The translations under genes were made by a program, and so were the position numbers. The notes beneath the pieces were generated by a model, which saw nothing but the letters and a program-made list of their open reading frames with translations, searched no databases and had not been told where the DNA came from. This document shows, one piece after another, positions 36,706 through 44,400 of a stretch of 64,000 nucleotides of DNA. Source of the DNA: Paenibacillus cellulosilyticus (GTDB lineage Bacteria; Bacillota; Bacilli; Paenibacillales; Paenibacillaceae); the NCBI RefSeq assembly GCF_003182255.1, contig NZ_QGTQ01000010.1, positions 1-64,000 of the forward strand, written 5' to 3'. How positions within the stretch are numbered: the stretch's first letter is position 1; every line of letters starts with the position of its first letter.

Positions 36706-38433
36706 TTGATAAAACGTTTTTTCTCTTATTATCGACCGTATAGAGGGTTGTTCTTGCTCGATTTTGGCTGCGCGGTGCTTGCCGGCCTGATCGAGCTTGG
36801 CTTCCCGATTGCGATTAATAAATTTGTCGATGACCTTCTTCCTAAAGGTGAATGGGGAATTATTGTAGGCGCATCCATTGGCCTGCTTGCCCTTTATATT
36901 TTGAACATGTTCCTTATGTATATCGTGAACTATTACGGTCATATGCTGGGGATTAACATTGAGACGGATATGCGCAAGAAGCTGTTCGGGCATATTCAGA
37001 AGCTGTCATTCCGTTATTTCGACAATACGAAAACCGGTCATCTGCTCAGCCGTCTGACGAATGACATGATGCAGATCGGTGAGGTTGCTCACCATGGGCC
37101 GGAGGACTTATTTATAGCCGTCATGACACTGCTGGGTGCTTTCACGCTGATGATGCTCATCCATTGGAAGCTGGCGGTGATGACGTTCATTATCGTGCCT
37201 GCCATTATTTGGGTCGTCATCTACTTCAATGGCAAGATGACCAAAGCGATTCATCAGTTGTTCGGCGATATTGGTGATTTCAATGCTCGCATCGAAGACA
37301 ACGTTGGTGGCATTCGCGTTGTGCAGGCGTTCACGAATGAGAAGCATGAAATTAATCAATTCACCGAGAACAACAGCCGTTTCCGTCTAACGAAGCTGAT
37401 GTCCTACAAGCTTATTGCGAAGAATAGCTCCATCAGCTACATGATGATGCGTTTCGTTACGCTGTTCGTCATGGTGTGCGGTACTTGGTTCGTTATTAAA
37501 GGCGGGTTGACGTATGGCGAATTTATCGGCTTCCTGCTTCTGACGAACGTATTCTTCCGTCCAATCGAGAAAATCAACGCAATTATCGAAAGCTATCCGC
37601 AAGGTATTGCAGGCTTCAAACGGTACATCGAACTGCTTGATACGGAGCCGGACATTCAAGATTCGCCGAAAGCAGCCCCGCTTGGCGAGCTGAAGCAGGC
37701 GATCCAATTCGAGAACGTATCATTTGGCTATGAGAATGAGGCCACGATACTCAAAGGTATCGACCTGACGATTCGCAAAGGCGAGACAGTCGCTTTCGTT
37801 GGCCCATCCGGTGCTGGTAAAACAACGCTTTGCAGCTTGCTGCCGCGCTTTTATGAAGTAGCAGACGGCCGCATTACGGTCGACGGATCTGACATTCGCG
37901 ATGTTACGCTGGACTCGCTGCGCCGTCAGATTGGTATCGTCCAACAAGATGTTTTCCTGTTCGCAGGCACGATTCGTGAGAACTTGTTGTACGGTAAGCT
38001 TGGTGCTCCCGAAGCTGACCTGTGGGATGCAGCACGCCGCGCACGATTGGAAGAATTCATTCAGTCGCAGCCGGAAGGCATGGATACGGTAATCGGCGAG
38101 CGGGGCGTGAAGTTGTCCGGCGGACAGAAACAGCGTCTGGCGATTGCTCGTATGTTCCTTAAAAATCCACCGATTCTGATCTTGGATGAAGCTACTTCTG
38201 CGCTCGACACCGAGACCGAGATGATGATCCAGCAGTCGCTTAGCGACCTGTCGCAAGGCCGCACGACGCTCGTCATCGCTCACCGTCTGGCAACGATCAA
38301 GAATGCCGACCGCATCGTCGTTGTCACACCTGACGGCATCGCCGAGCAGGGCCGCCACGAAGATCTCGTGGGCGCCGGCGGCATCTACAGCCGCCTGCAC
38401 GAGGCGCAGTTCGGGGCGCTCCTACCCACCTAA
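36706..38433 (+). CDS. ABC exporter half-transporter (fused membrane and ATPase domains), C-terminus altered by repeat
   Basis: 575 residues from the TTG at 36706, 10 nt after AAGGAG. Six membrane helices (about 1-310; LFLLDFGCAVLAGLIELGF starts the first) precede an ATPase domain with Walker A GPSGAGKTT, Q-loop GIVQQDVFLFAGTI, signature KLSGGQKQRLAIAR, Walker B ILILDEATSALD and the H-loop histidine in LVIAHRL. It is of the MsbA/LmrA type that exports lipids or drugs as a homodimer; substrate unknown. It follows a Fur-boxed permease pair and could export a siderophore, which is speculation. The last codons (L-P-T-stop) lie inside the tandem tail of a family A repeat, so the natural C-terminus has been replaced or trimmed. 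Confidence 0.92.
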   Translation: MIKRFFSYYRPYRGLFLLDFGCAVLAGLIELGFPIAINKFVDDLLPKGEWGIIVGASIGLLALYILNMFLMYIVNYYGHMLGINIETDMRKKLFGHIQKLSFRYFDNTKTGHLLSRLTNDMMQIGEVAHHGPEDLFIAVMTLLGAFTLMMLIHWKLAVMTFIIVPAIIWVVIYFNGKMTKAIHQLFGDIGDFNARIEDNVGGIRVVQAFTNEKHEINQFTENNSRFRLTKLMSYKLIAKNSSISYMMMRFVTLFVMVCGTWFVIKGGLTYGEFIGFLLLTNVFFRPIEKINAIIESYPQGIAGFKRYIELLDTEPDIQDSPKAAPLGELKQAIQFENVSFGYENEATILKGIDLTIRKGETVAFVGPSGAGKTTLCSLLPRFYEVADGRITVDGSDIRDVTLDSLRRQIGIVQQDVFLFAGTIRENLLYGKLGAPEADLWDAARRARLEEFIQSQPEGMDTVIGERGVKLSGGQKQRLAIARMFLKNPPILILDEATSALDTETEMMIQQSLSDLSQGRTTLVIAHRLATIKNADRIVVVTPDGIAEQGRHEDLVGAGGIYSRLHEAQFGALLPT

Positions 38434-38636
38434 AGGATTTCTACCCACCTAAAGGATTTCTACCCACCTAAATCCTCAGGATATCTACCCACCTAAATCC
38501 TCCCTGCAAGGGAGGACCCCATGGGACTCCCGTCCCCTGGACCCCGGAAGGGGGCGGCAGTGGAAGAGAGGCGTTTGGAAGTTGCCGCGTGCTGGGAGTC
38601 GTGTGACCCTGTGGGTCACAACTCTCGTTCGAGCAC
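38422..38636 (-). repeat. Structured intergenic repeat (family A), copy 2, opposite orientation
   Basis: Four tail units with CTACCCACCTAAA at 38422-38502 start inside the end of the ABC exporter gene. Then come the three head hairpins, read on the minus strand: CCTCCC-TTGCA-GGGAGG, GGGAC-GGGA-GTCCC, and TGTGACCC/GGGTCACA at 38602-38620. Hairpin 2 and the hairpin at 38602-38620 differ from copy 1 by paired base changes that keep the stems intact. Confidence 0.8.
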
Positions 38637-38644
38637 TGGTGTCA

Positions 38645-38684
38645 AACAGAAAGAAGCGTTGCTGAGCAACGCTTCTTTCTGTTT
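38645..38684. terminator. Bidirectional terminator-like hairpin
   Basis: AACAGAAAGAAGCGTTG (38645-38661) pairs perfectly with CAACGCTTCTTTCTGTT (38667-38683) over a 5-nt loop. It is 210 bp downstream of the exporter gene and can serve either strand. Confidence 0.7.
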
Positions 38685-38694
38685 GTACAGATAA

Positions 38695-38847
38695 GGCAGA
38701 AAACAGTGAAATGGCGACTGTAGGTGCAGAAATGCACTTATGCAGGGCAGAAAGCAGTGAAATGGCGATTGTAGGTGCAGAAATGCGCTTACGCAGGGCA
38801 AAAAGCAGTAAAATGACGATTGTAGGTGTAGAAATGCACTTACGCAT
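38695..38847. repeat. Tandem array, three 51-bp units
   Basis: Units start with GGCAGAAA or GGCAAAAA at 38695, 38746 and 38797. Each contains GTAGGTGCAGAAATGC or a close variant, with a small TGCA-GAAA-TGCA hairpin and GCACTTATGCAG. The 51-bp period equals 17 codons, so the minus strand shows a spurious open frame with 17-residue repeats. It lies between family A copies in opposite orientation. Confidence 0.85.
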
Positions 38848-38900
38848 GTGAGTAAATTTGAGACTGCCGATTCATCTGTTTCGAACTCCAAACAAACTAT

Positions 38901-38965
38901 TACGCTCGAACGAAAGCTGTGACCCAGAGGGTCACGCGACACTCAGCACACAGTAACTTATAAGC
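38901..38965 (+). repeat. Structured intergenic repeat (family A), head-only copy
   Basis: CGCTCGAACGAAAGCTGTGA and the following hairpin GTGACCC-AGA-GGGTCAC (38919-38935) plus AGCACACAGTAACTTA match the head of copy 3, which begins about 85 bp later with CGCTCGAACAAAAGTTATG. There is no tail. Confidence 0.65.
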
Positions 38966-38987
38966 GTCTCTGTATCTCCATCCCTAC

Positions 38988-39207
38988 AATCGCTCGAACA
39001 AAAGTTATGCCCCCAAAGGGGCAAGCGTCTCTTAGCACGCAGTAACTTACACTGAAAAAAGTCCCGCCAACGCCCCTTCCGGGGTCCCGGGGTTGGGAAA
39101 CCCCGGGGGTCCTCCCTAGCAGGGAGGATTTAGGTGGGTAGAAAATCTCTAGGTGGGTAGAAAATCTTGATTCAGGTGGTAGAAAATCTCTAGGTGGGTA
39201 GAAACTT
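38988..39207 (+). repeat. Structured intergenic repeat (family A), copy 3
   Basis: Head with hairpin GCCCC-CAAA-GGGGC near 39009-39022, AGCACGCAGTAACTTAC, then GGGTT-GGGA-AACCC with outer CCC/GGG pairing, then CCTCCC-TAGCA-GGGAGG. The tail has four units of TAGGTGGGTAGAAAATCT type up to 39207. It ends about 55 bp before the stop of yhbH, which is transcribed from the other strand. Confidence 0.8.
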
Positions 39208-39262
39208 TTAAAATAAATTGAACGAAAGTAGCAAGGGTACAGGGGGCGAAGCCCCATGGGTC

Positions 39263-40429
39263 CTACTGAGGAATCAGGTCCCGCTTCCTGAAGAAAGACT
39301 TCAACGCATTGTACACCTCGGTTTTCTCACGGATCACATGATACATGAAATGCGGGAATTGAATGTGCTTGTATGCGGACATGAGCGTACTCGAACGGTT
39401 GTATTGGTTCACTTCACCGTAGCCGAACAGGTTCGCGCGTTTCAGCAGCTCGCCGATCAGCTTGACGCAGCGCTCATTGTCGCTCGTCAGATTGTCGCCG
39501 TCAGAGAAATGGAACGGATAGATGTTATACATATTTGGCGGGTAACGGCTGTCGATGATTTCGATTGCCTTAATGTAAGCGGAGGAGCAGATGGTGCCGC
39601 CGCTTTCGCCGCGTGTGAAAAACTCTTCCTCCGTAACTTCCTTCGCTTCCGTATGGTGCGCGATGAAGACGAGTTCCACTTTTTCATATTGGTGGCGCAG
39701 GAAGCGGGTCATCCAGAAGAAGAAGCTGCGCGCGCAATATTTTTCGAAGGAACCCATGGAGCCAGATGTATCCATCATCGCAATAATGACCGCGTTGGAC
39801 TGAGGTTTGATGATTTCTTCCCAAGTCTTGTAGCGGAGATCATCCGGCGAGATATGGTGGATGCCCGGCTGACCGCTCGTCGCGTTGCGGCGGAGATTTT
39901 CCATGATCGTCCGCTTCTTGTCGATGTTGGACATGATGCCCTTCTTGCGAATGTCGTTGAAACGAACTTCTTTCGTCTCCAGTTGATCGCGATCTTTCTG
40001 CTTGAGAAAAGGGAGCTCAAGCTCCTCGAACAGCATCGCTTCGAGCTCCGCCAGACTGATCTCAGCCTCGATGACGTCCTCGCCGGGCTGGTCGCCTGCA
40101 CCTTCTCCCTTGCCAGGGCCTTGTGCCGCCTGCGGATCAACGCCAAGCACGTCGCCGACTTGGCTGTCGCCATCGCCTTGCCCGACATGCTTGTTTTTGT
40201 TGAAATTATAAATAATTCGATATTCATCCAGGCTGCGGATCGGCACCTTAATGACCTGCTTGCCGTCTGACATAACAATGCTCTCCTCGGAGACGAGGTC
40301 GGGCAGGTTCTGCTTGATCGCTTCCTTCACCTTCTGCTGGTGGCGCGCCTGATCCTGATAACCTTTACGGTGGAGCGACCAATCCTCGCGGGATACGATG
40401 AACGAACGATGATTATCCAATGTGCCCAT
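39263..40429 (-). CDS. yhbH: Sporulation protein YhbH (DUF444 family)
   Basis: 388 residues, as in other Bacillales. The family contains a von Willebrand-A-like fold; here the metal-site motif [14 protein letters not shown] is clear, followed by [17 protein letters not shown] and [11 protein letters not shown]. The N-terminal region is basic, with a Gly-rich linker near 85-115. In Bacillus subtilis the gene is under sporulation control and in related bacteria it neighbours the PrkA kinase; neither prkA nor spoVR is visible here. GGAGGTGCTCCGGC precedes the ATG at 40429. Its presence supports a spore-forming host. Molecular function is unknown. Confidence 0.93.
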   Translation of the reverse strand: MGTLDNHRSFIVSREDWSLHRKGYQDQARHQQKVKEAIKQNLPDLVSEESIVMSDGKQVIKVPIRSLDEYRIIYNFNKNKHVGQGDGDSQVGDVLGVDPQAAQGPGKGEGAGDQPGEDVIEAEISLAELEAMLFEELELPFLKQKDRDQLETKEVRFNDIRKKGIMSNIDKKRTIMENLRRNATSGQPGIHHISPDDLRYKTWEEIIKPQSNAVIIAMMDTSGSMGSFEKYCARSFFFWMTRFLRHQYEKVELVFIAHHTEAKEVTEEEFFTRGESGGTICSSAYIKAIEIIDSRYPPNMYNIYPFHFSDGDNLTSDNERCVKLIGELLKRANLFGYGEVNQYNRSSTLMSAYKHIQFPHFMYHVIREKTEVYNALKSFFRKRDLIPQ

Positions 40430-40640
40430 GCCGGAGCACCTCCCGTCTATAGCCAGTCAATTGCACGCTGAGCTGTGCAACTCGTCAACGCTTTATGTTC
40501 CTTACTATATTCAGCGGGAGATTACGATATGTTGGCAGATGTCCTTGTTCTGGAATGTGATATAATGGCGCAAGGTGAAATGGCTGTCGCCGTCCTATGA
40601 ACGACGCAGTACTAGATAGAAGAGAAGGGAAGAAGCTGCA

Positions 40641-41042
40641 ATGTCAATGTTGAACAAATACGGTGCGCTCGGCGCGCTCTACGCTCTGCTTGCTGTCGCA
40701 TTCGGCGCATTCGGGGCACACAGCCTGAAGGATATGCTGGATGAGGACATGCTGGAAGTATTCGAGACGGGCGTCCGTTACCAAATGTATCACGGTCTAG
40801 GCATCCTCGTAGTTGCCGCGCTTTCGGACCGAGTGAGCAATATACGATTGATTCGCCGAGGCGCAATGCTGCTCCATATCGGAATCATTTTGTTCTCCGG
40901 AAGCCTCTATGTTTTGAGCTTGAGCGGCGTTAAAGTGCTTGGTGCGATTACACCACTTGGCGGTGTTTGCTTCCTGGCAGGCTGGGCAATGATCGCTTGG
41001 GCGCTTTGGTCTGGTCGCGGAGATTCTCGCAGCGGTAATTAA
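40641..41042 (+). CDS. DUF423 small membrane protein (YwdK family)
   Basis: 133 residues with four predicted membrane helices. The start reads YGALGALYALLAVAFGAFGA, then HSLKDMLDEDMLEVFETGVRYQMYHGLG, the family's most conserved stretch, and ends with ITPLGGVCFLAGWAMIAWAL. The function of the family is not established. An extended -10 box TGATATAAT lies about 85 bp upstream at 40557-40565. GAAGGGAAGAAG serves as ribosome site. It is divergent from yhbH. Confidence 0.9.
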   Translation: MSMLNKYGALGALYALLAVAFGAFGAHSLKDMLDEDMLEVFETGVRYQMYHGLGILVVAALSDRVSNIRLIRRGAMLLHIGIILFSGSLYVLSLSGVKVLGAITPLGGVCFLAGWAMIAWALWSGRGDSRSGN

Positions 41043-41206
41043 GAAGCTGACGCGGGGTTAATCCGTTTCGACAACAGTCTGACCAATCTCGCAACTAACG
41101 ACAAACATTAGCATTTTTTTCTATCCCTAAGATCGGCATTCGTATTATAATAAACCCAACTAAACAAGTTGAGAATGCACATCGGATAGAGGAAGGACGT
41201 TTTCAG

Positions 41207-43108
41207 GTGACAAGTCGGAAGTTAAAGCCCGCAAGGGCTCCATACACTGGTAAACCCATGAGTGTCCGAACCTTACAATGGCAGTATGCGGGCATATGGT
41301 GCGTTGCAATCGCTATGTGTGTTTTTACAGGTATTGCGGTAACAGGGCATGCTAGTTTCAAGAACACGCTGCTATTCATAATTGCAGCTGCTAGTGCAAT
41401 TGGTATGGCTATTATGCTGAGACGGATGCTGCATGAACGAGCAAGTATTGAGGCAGCTTGGATGGGAATCCGGCATAATCCACTTCCGTTCTATGCGATG
41501 GATCGCGACGGGCGCATTGTCCAGCTGAATGAAGCGGCGGCAGCGTCGCTCGGCTATGAGCCTTCTTCACATGCGCCACTTGGCGAGAGATTCGATCGTT
41601 ATGTCGACGCGTCTGATATCCCGTTGTTGTCTGAGCATGCTGAGCTTGCCGCAAGCGGCAAATCAACGCAAATTATGATCGGACTTCGAAACGTATCTGG
41701 CGAGATTTCCTATTGGAAAGCACTCCTTGCACCAGCTGGTTCCGTCGGTTGTCCAGTCGGGTGCATTCTGATTGCCCAGGACGTCAACGAACGCAGACGA
41801 AACGACGAGCTTACACGTCATTTGACGCATTACGACGACCGGACAGGCTTGCCGAATCGCAGGCTGTTCACCGAGCAGCTTGAAGTCATGCTTGCGGCGA
41901 TGGAGGACAATTCCGATTACGATACGGTGTTAACCGTATGCTGTATCGATATTGATCACTTTAAGCTAATCAATGCATCCTTCGGCCATGACTGCGGCGA
42001 TATGCTGCTGCTCCAGATCGCTGGCCGGCTGCTCCGCAGCTGCGGAGAGGGCGATTTGATCTGCCGGATGGAAGGCGATAAATTCGGCATCGTGTTGATG
42101 GATACGACTGGTGGAGAGCATTCAGGTGAAGCCATTCTTAATCTCATGGCAGCACTCGAGGAGCCGTTTGAACTACAGGGCGTTCCCATACATATTACGG
42201 CGAGCGCTGGCTACTCGACGAGCAAGCAGGAGCCGCATGGATCCGATAAGCTGATACGCAATGCGAATCTCGCATTGATCAAGGCGAAGGAGAGCGGCCC
42301 TAACGAGTGTCAGGTCTATCGGGAAGAGTGGGATGAAGCTTCGCTTGAGCGTCTTCGCATTCAACACGACTTGCGCCGTGCGCTTATTAATCAAGAGTTC
42401 ATGCTTCATTATCAGCCGCAGTACGATATGCACACAGGTGCGATTGTTGGGGTTGAAGCATTGCTGCGCTGGCATCACCCTGAGCGTGGTATGATCCCGC
42501 CATCGCAGTTCATTCCGATCGCCGAAGACAGCGGCATTATTGTACAGATCGGTCAATGGGTGCTGGAGGAGGCATGCCGTCAGAACAAGGAATGGCAGGA
42601 CGCTGGTCTTCTGAAAATTCCAGTATCGGTGAATCTATCCATGCGCCAATTCTGGCAGCCGAACTTCCCAGAATCGGTAGCCGCTGTGCTAGAACGCTTT
42701 GGCTTGGAGCCGCGTTACTTGGAACTGGAGATTACGGAATCCATGACCATGGATGCGGATAAGCTAACGAATAGCCTTCTTCGTTTAACCGATATCGGCA
42801 TCGGCATCAGCATCGACGATTTCGGCACGGGCTACAGCTCGTTCAGCTATTTGAAGCATTTCCCGATTGATCGGCTGAAGATCGATCGTTCCTTTGTGAG
42901 CGATATTGAGGACGACCCGGATGATGCTGAGATCGTGGCAGCCATTATTGCGATGGCGCACAATCTGCATATGCAGGTTATTGCAGAAGGCGTCGAGACG
43001 GCGCAGCAGGTGCATTTTCTCAAGATGCATCTATGCGATGAAATGCAAGGCTACTACGGCAGCCCGCCAGTACCGAGTGAACGTATTGCAGAGATGCTTG
43101 CTGCGTAA
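41207..43108 (+). CDS. Membrane-bound PAS-GGDEF-EAL protein (likely c-di-GMP phosphodiesterase)
   Basis: 633 residues from a GTG with AGGAAGGA 9 nt upstream. Two N-terminal membrane helices (about 28-68) are followed by a PAS-like sensor (NPLPFYAMDRDGRIVQLNEA), a GGDEF-type domain (about 205-365) and an EAL domain (about 380-630). The cyclase signature GGDEF is replaced by MEGDKF in ICRMEGDKFGIVL, so cyclase activity is doubtful. The EAL domain keeps GVEALLRWHHP, the glutamate in LELEITESM, DDFGTGYSSFSYLKHFPID and KIDRSFV, so it should hydrolyse cyclic di-GMP. The GGDEF-like domain may sense GTP. A perfect bidirectional terminator follows. Confidence 0.93.
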   Translation: MTSRKLKPARAPYTGKPMSVRTLQWQYAGIWCVAIAMCVFTGIAVTGHASFKNTLLFIIAAASAIGMAIMLRRMLHERASIEAAWMGIRHNPLPFYAMDRDGRIVQLNEAAAASLGYEPSSHAPLGERFDRYVDASDIPLLSEHAELAASGKSTQIMIGLRNVSGEISYWKALLAPAGSVGCPVGCILIAQDVNERRRNDELTRHLTHYDDRTGLPNRRLFTEQLEVMLAAMEDNSDYDTVLTVCCIDIDHFKLINASFGHDCGDMLLLQIAGRLLRSCGEGDLICRMEGDKFGIVLMDTTGGEHSGEAILNLMAALEEPFELQGVPIHITASAGYSTSKQEPHGSDKLIRNANLALIKAKESGPNECQVYREEWDEASLERLRIQHDLRRALINQEFMLHYQPQYDMHTGAIVGVEALLRWHHPERGMIPPSQFIPIAEDSGIIVQIGQWVLEEACRQNKEWQDAGLLKIPVSVNLSMRQFWQPNFPESVAAVLERFGLEPRYLELEITESMTMDADKLTNSLLRLTDIGIGISIDDFGTGYSSFSYLKHFPIDRLKIDRSFVSDIEDDPDDAEIVAAIIAMAHNLHMQVIAEGVETAQQVHFLKMHLCDEMQGYYGSPPVPSERIAEMLAA

Positions 43109-43129
43109 GCAAGCAGTTGCGTGGTAATG

Positions 43130-43177
43130 AATAAGCCGGCCCAATAGTGTGTGAGCACACTATTGGGCCGGCTTATT
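43130..43177. terminator. Bidirectional terminator between convergent genes
   Basis: A perfect 22-bp stem pairs 43130-43151 (AATAAGCCGGCCCAATAGTG...) with 43156-43177 over a TGAG loop, with T-rich flanks on both strands. Confidence 0.92.
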
Positions 43178-43208
43178 TCGTAATGATGCTTGATGTACAA
43201 ATATAAAA

Positions 43209-43778
43209 TTAAATCGAGAAGTCATCTATCTCATTTAACTTGAACGTGTAAACCTGCTTCTCATCCACATGGTAAACCGTCAGAAGCTCAGAGGCTTCAT
43301 CGACGTTAATGATTCTACCGGGAATGCTAAGCGATACACCTAGACCTTTATTAACTTTCAATCGAATCAGCTTGTTCTTCTCCATATATTCGCGGAACTG
43401 AGCTGCAATTGATGCGAATGGACTTGCGTGGGAAGAGGAGGCTGTCTGTTCGATCTTGTGCTTGGATTGGCTTTCGGCCCCGGAGTGGACCTTTGACTGC
43501 TCTGCTCCAGTCTGAGACTTCACGGCAAGTGCTGGCTGTGACTCGGCGGCTGTCGTCTTAGCAGGTTGTTCGGGCTTGAGTTGTCCGCTTTGGTGCTGCT
43601 CACGCATCGTGTCAATGAGTTGTCCAAGACTGCTGCCCGACAGTACACGGTAATCAGGGAAGCCGCCATTGTTTAGGACATGAATCAGCTGTTCCATTGC
43701 TTTGGCGTTCGTATCACCTTCGACGAGAATTTCGACTTGAAATAAATGTGTTTGTTGACCTTTATTAGTTGAAATCAT
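43209..43778 (-). CDS. Hypothetical two-domain cytoplasmic protein
   Basis: 189 residues, not recognised. The N-terminal ~60 residues (HLFQVEILVEGDTNAKAMEQ, ending GSSLGQLIDTMRE) look like a small alpha/beta domain. A low-complexity linker (about 65-115) rich in Gln, Ser, Ala and Lys follows. The C-terminal ~65 residues (FREYMEKNKLIRLKVNKGLG, VDEASELLTVYHVDEKQVYT) read as a compact beta-rich domain of SH3 or Lsm-like size. No signal or membrane segment. GGAGGAGCCTC-type ribosome site precedes the ATG at 43778. It is monocistronic. Codon use looks native, so it is probably a lineage-restricted Paenibacillaceae protein. Confidence 0.8.
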   Translation of the reverse strand: MISTNKGQQTHLFQVEILVEGDTNAKAMEQLIHVLNNGGFPDYRVLSGSSLGQLIDTMREQHQSGQLKPEQPAKTTAAESQPALAVKSQTGAEQSKVHSGAESQSKHKIEQTASSSHASPFASIAAQFREYMEKNKLIRLKVNKGLGVSLSIPGRIINVDEASELLTVYHVDEKQVYTFKLNEIDDFSI

Positions 43779-43975
43779 GAGGCTCCTCCGGCCAATCTGT
43801 ATTGTTAAGTAATTGTGAACGTTACTACTATATCAGATTGACCTTGGCGCGAACAAGCATTCAAGTAGCATATTATTGATCCGCACCAGTCATGAACCCG
43901 TGCATATAGTGAATACGTGCGGAATGTGTTGGCACGTCAAGCAATGCCATGCTGGAGGAGGGGAACGGGACACCA

Positions 43976-44281
43976 ATGATGCGCATGGTTCCCTATGAAT
44001 TGGATAACGGCCAAACGGTCGTCGGCATTGAAGTTAAGCTTCCGAAGACGACACTTTTAGCCTGGATGACGGATAAAGGTTACATTATGTGCGGGGCGTT
44101 AGATGTAGGTCTATTGAACCGTGATCTTGCGGATCGCGGCATACTCGCTGGCCGCGCGGTTGGCGTTCGTACGCTGGAGCAGTTGATGGAAGCGCCGCTC
44201 GAATCCGTGACGACGCATGCCGAGCTGCTTGGTATCCATGTAGGAATGAGCGGCAGAGAAGCGCTGAAGCTGTTGGCTTGA
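43976..44281 (+). CDS. yunC: YunC-family protein (DUF1805)
   Basis: 101 residues if started at the ATG at 43976 (MMRMVPYELDNGQTVVGIEV); ATG codons at 43949, 43979 and 43985 are in frame, and GGAGGAGGGG at 43954-43963 favours one of the later ones. The conserved stretch TLLAWMTDKGYIMCGALDVG followed by NRDLADRGILAGRAVGVRT identifies the family, whose biochemical role is unknown. It is alone between an orphan gene and mtnA, with which it converges on a shared terminator. Confidence 0.85.
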   Translation: MMRMVPYELDNGQTVVGIEVKLPKTTLLAWMTDKGYIMCGALDVGLLNRDLADRGILAGRAVGVRTLEQLMEAPLESVTTHAELLGIHVGMSGREALKLLA

Positions 44282-44317
44282 TGAACGATTCAGATGCTGG
44301 CAATTGTAAACCAATTT

Positions 44318-44377
44318 AAAGCCTCTGTATCAGGACGGCCGGAGAGGATCCGACCAGTCTGACGCAGAGGCTTTTAT
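44318..44377. terminator. Bidirectional terminator between yunC and mtnA
   Basis: AAAGCCTCTG (44318-44327) pairs with CAGAGGCTTTT (44365-44375) around a ~37-nt internal region with further GC-rich pairing. T-runs exist on both strands. Confidence 0.75.
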
Positions 44378-44400
44378 GATGGAATGCTAGTTTTAATCGT

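Noticed and set aside
38422-38502. Regularly spaced CTACCCACCTAAA units taken as a CRISPR array
   Set aside because: Units are only about 13 bp with spacers of 6-12 bp that are partly identical, and there are no cas genes. It is the tail of a family A repeat.
38485-38942. Minus-strand open frames with 17-residue repeats
   Set aside because: They arise from the 51-bp tandem array, whose period is a multiple of three. They cross hairpins and other repeats and have no ribosome site.
39218-40270. Plus-strand open frame of 350 codons opposite yhbH
   Set aside because: The yhbH protein on the other strand has clear family motifs; the plus-strand frame is its shadow and has no recognisable domain.
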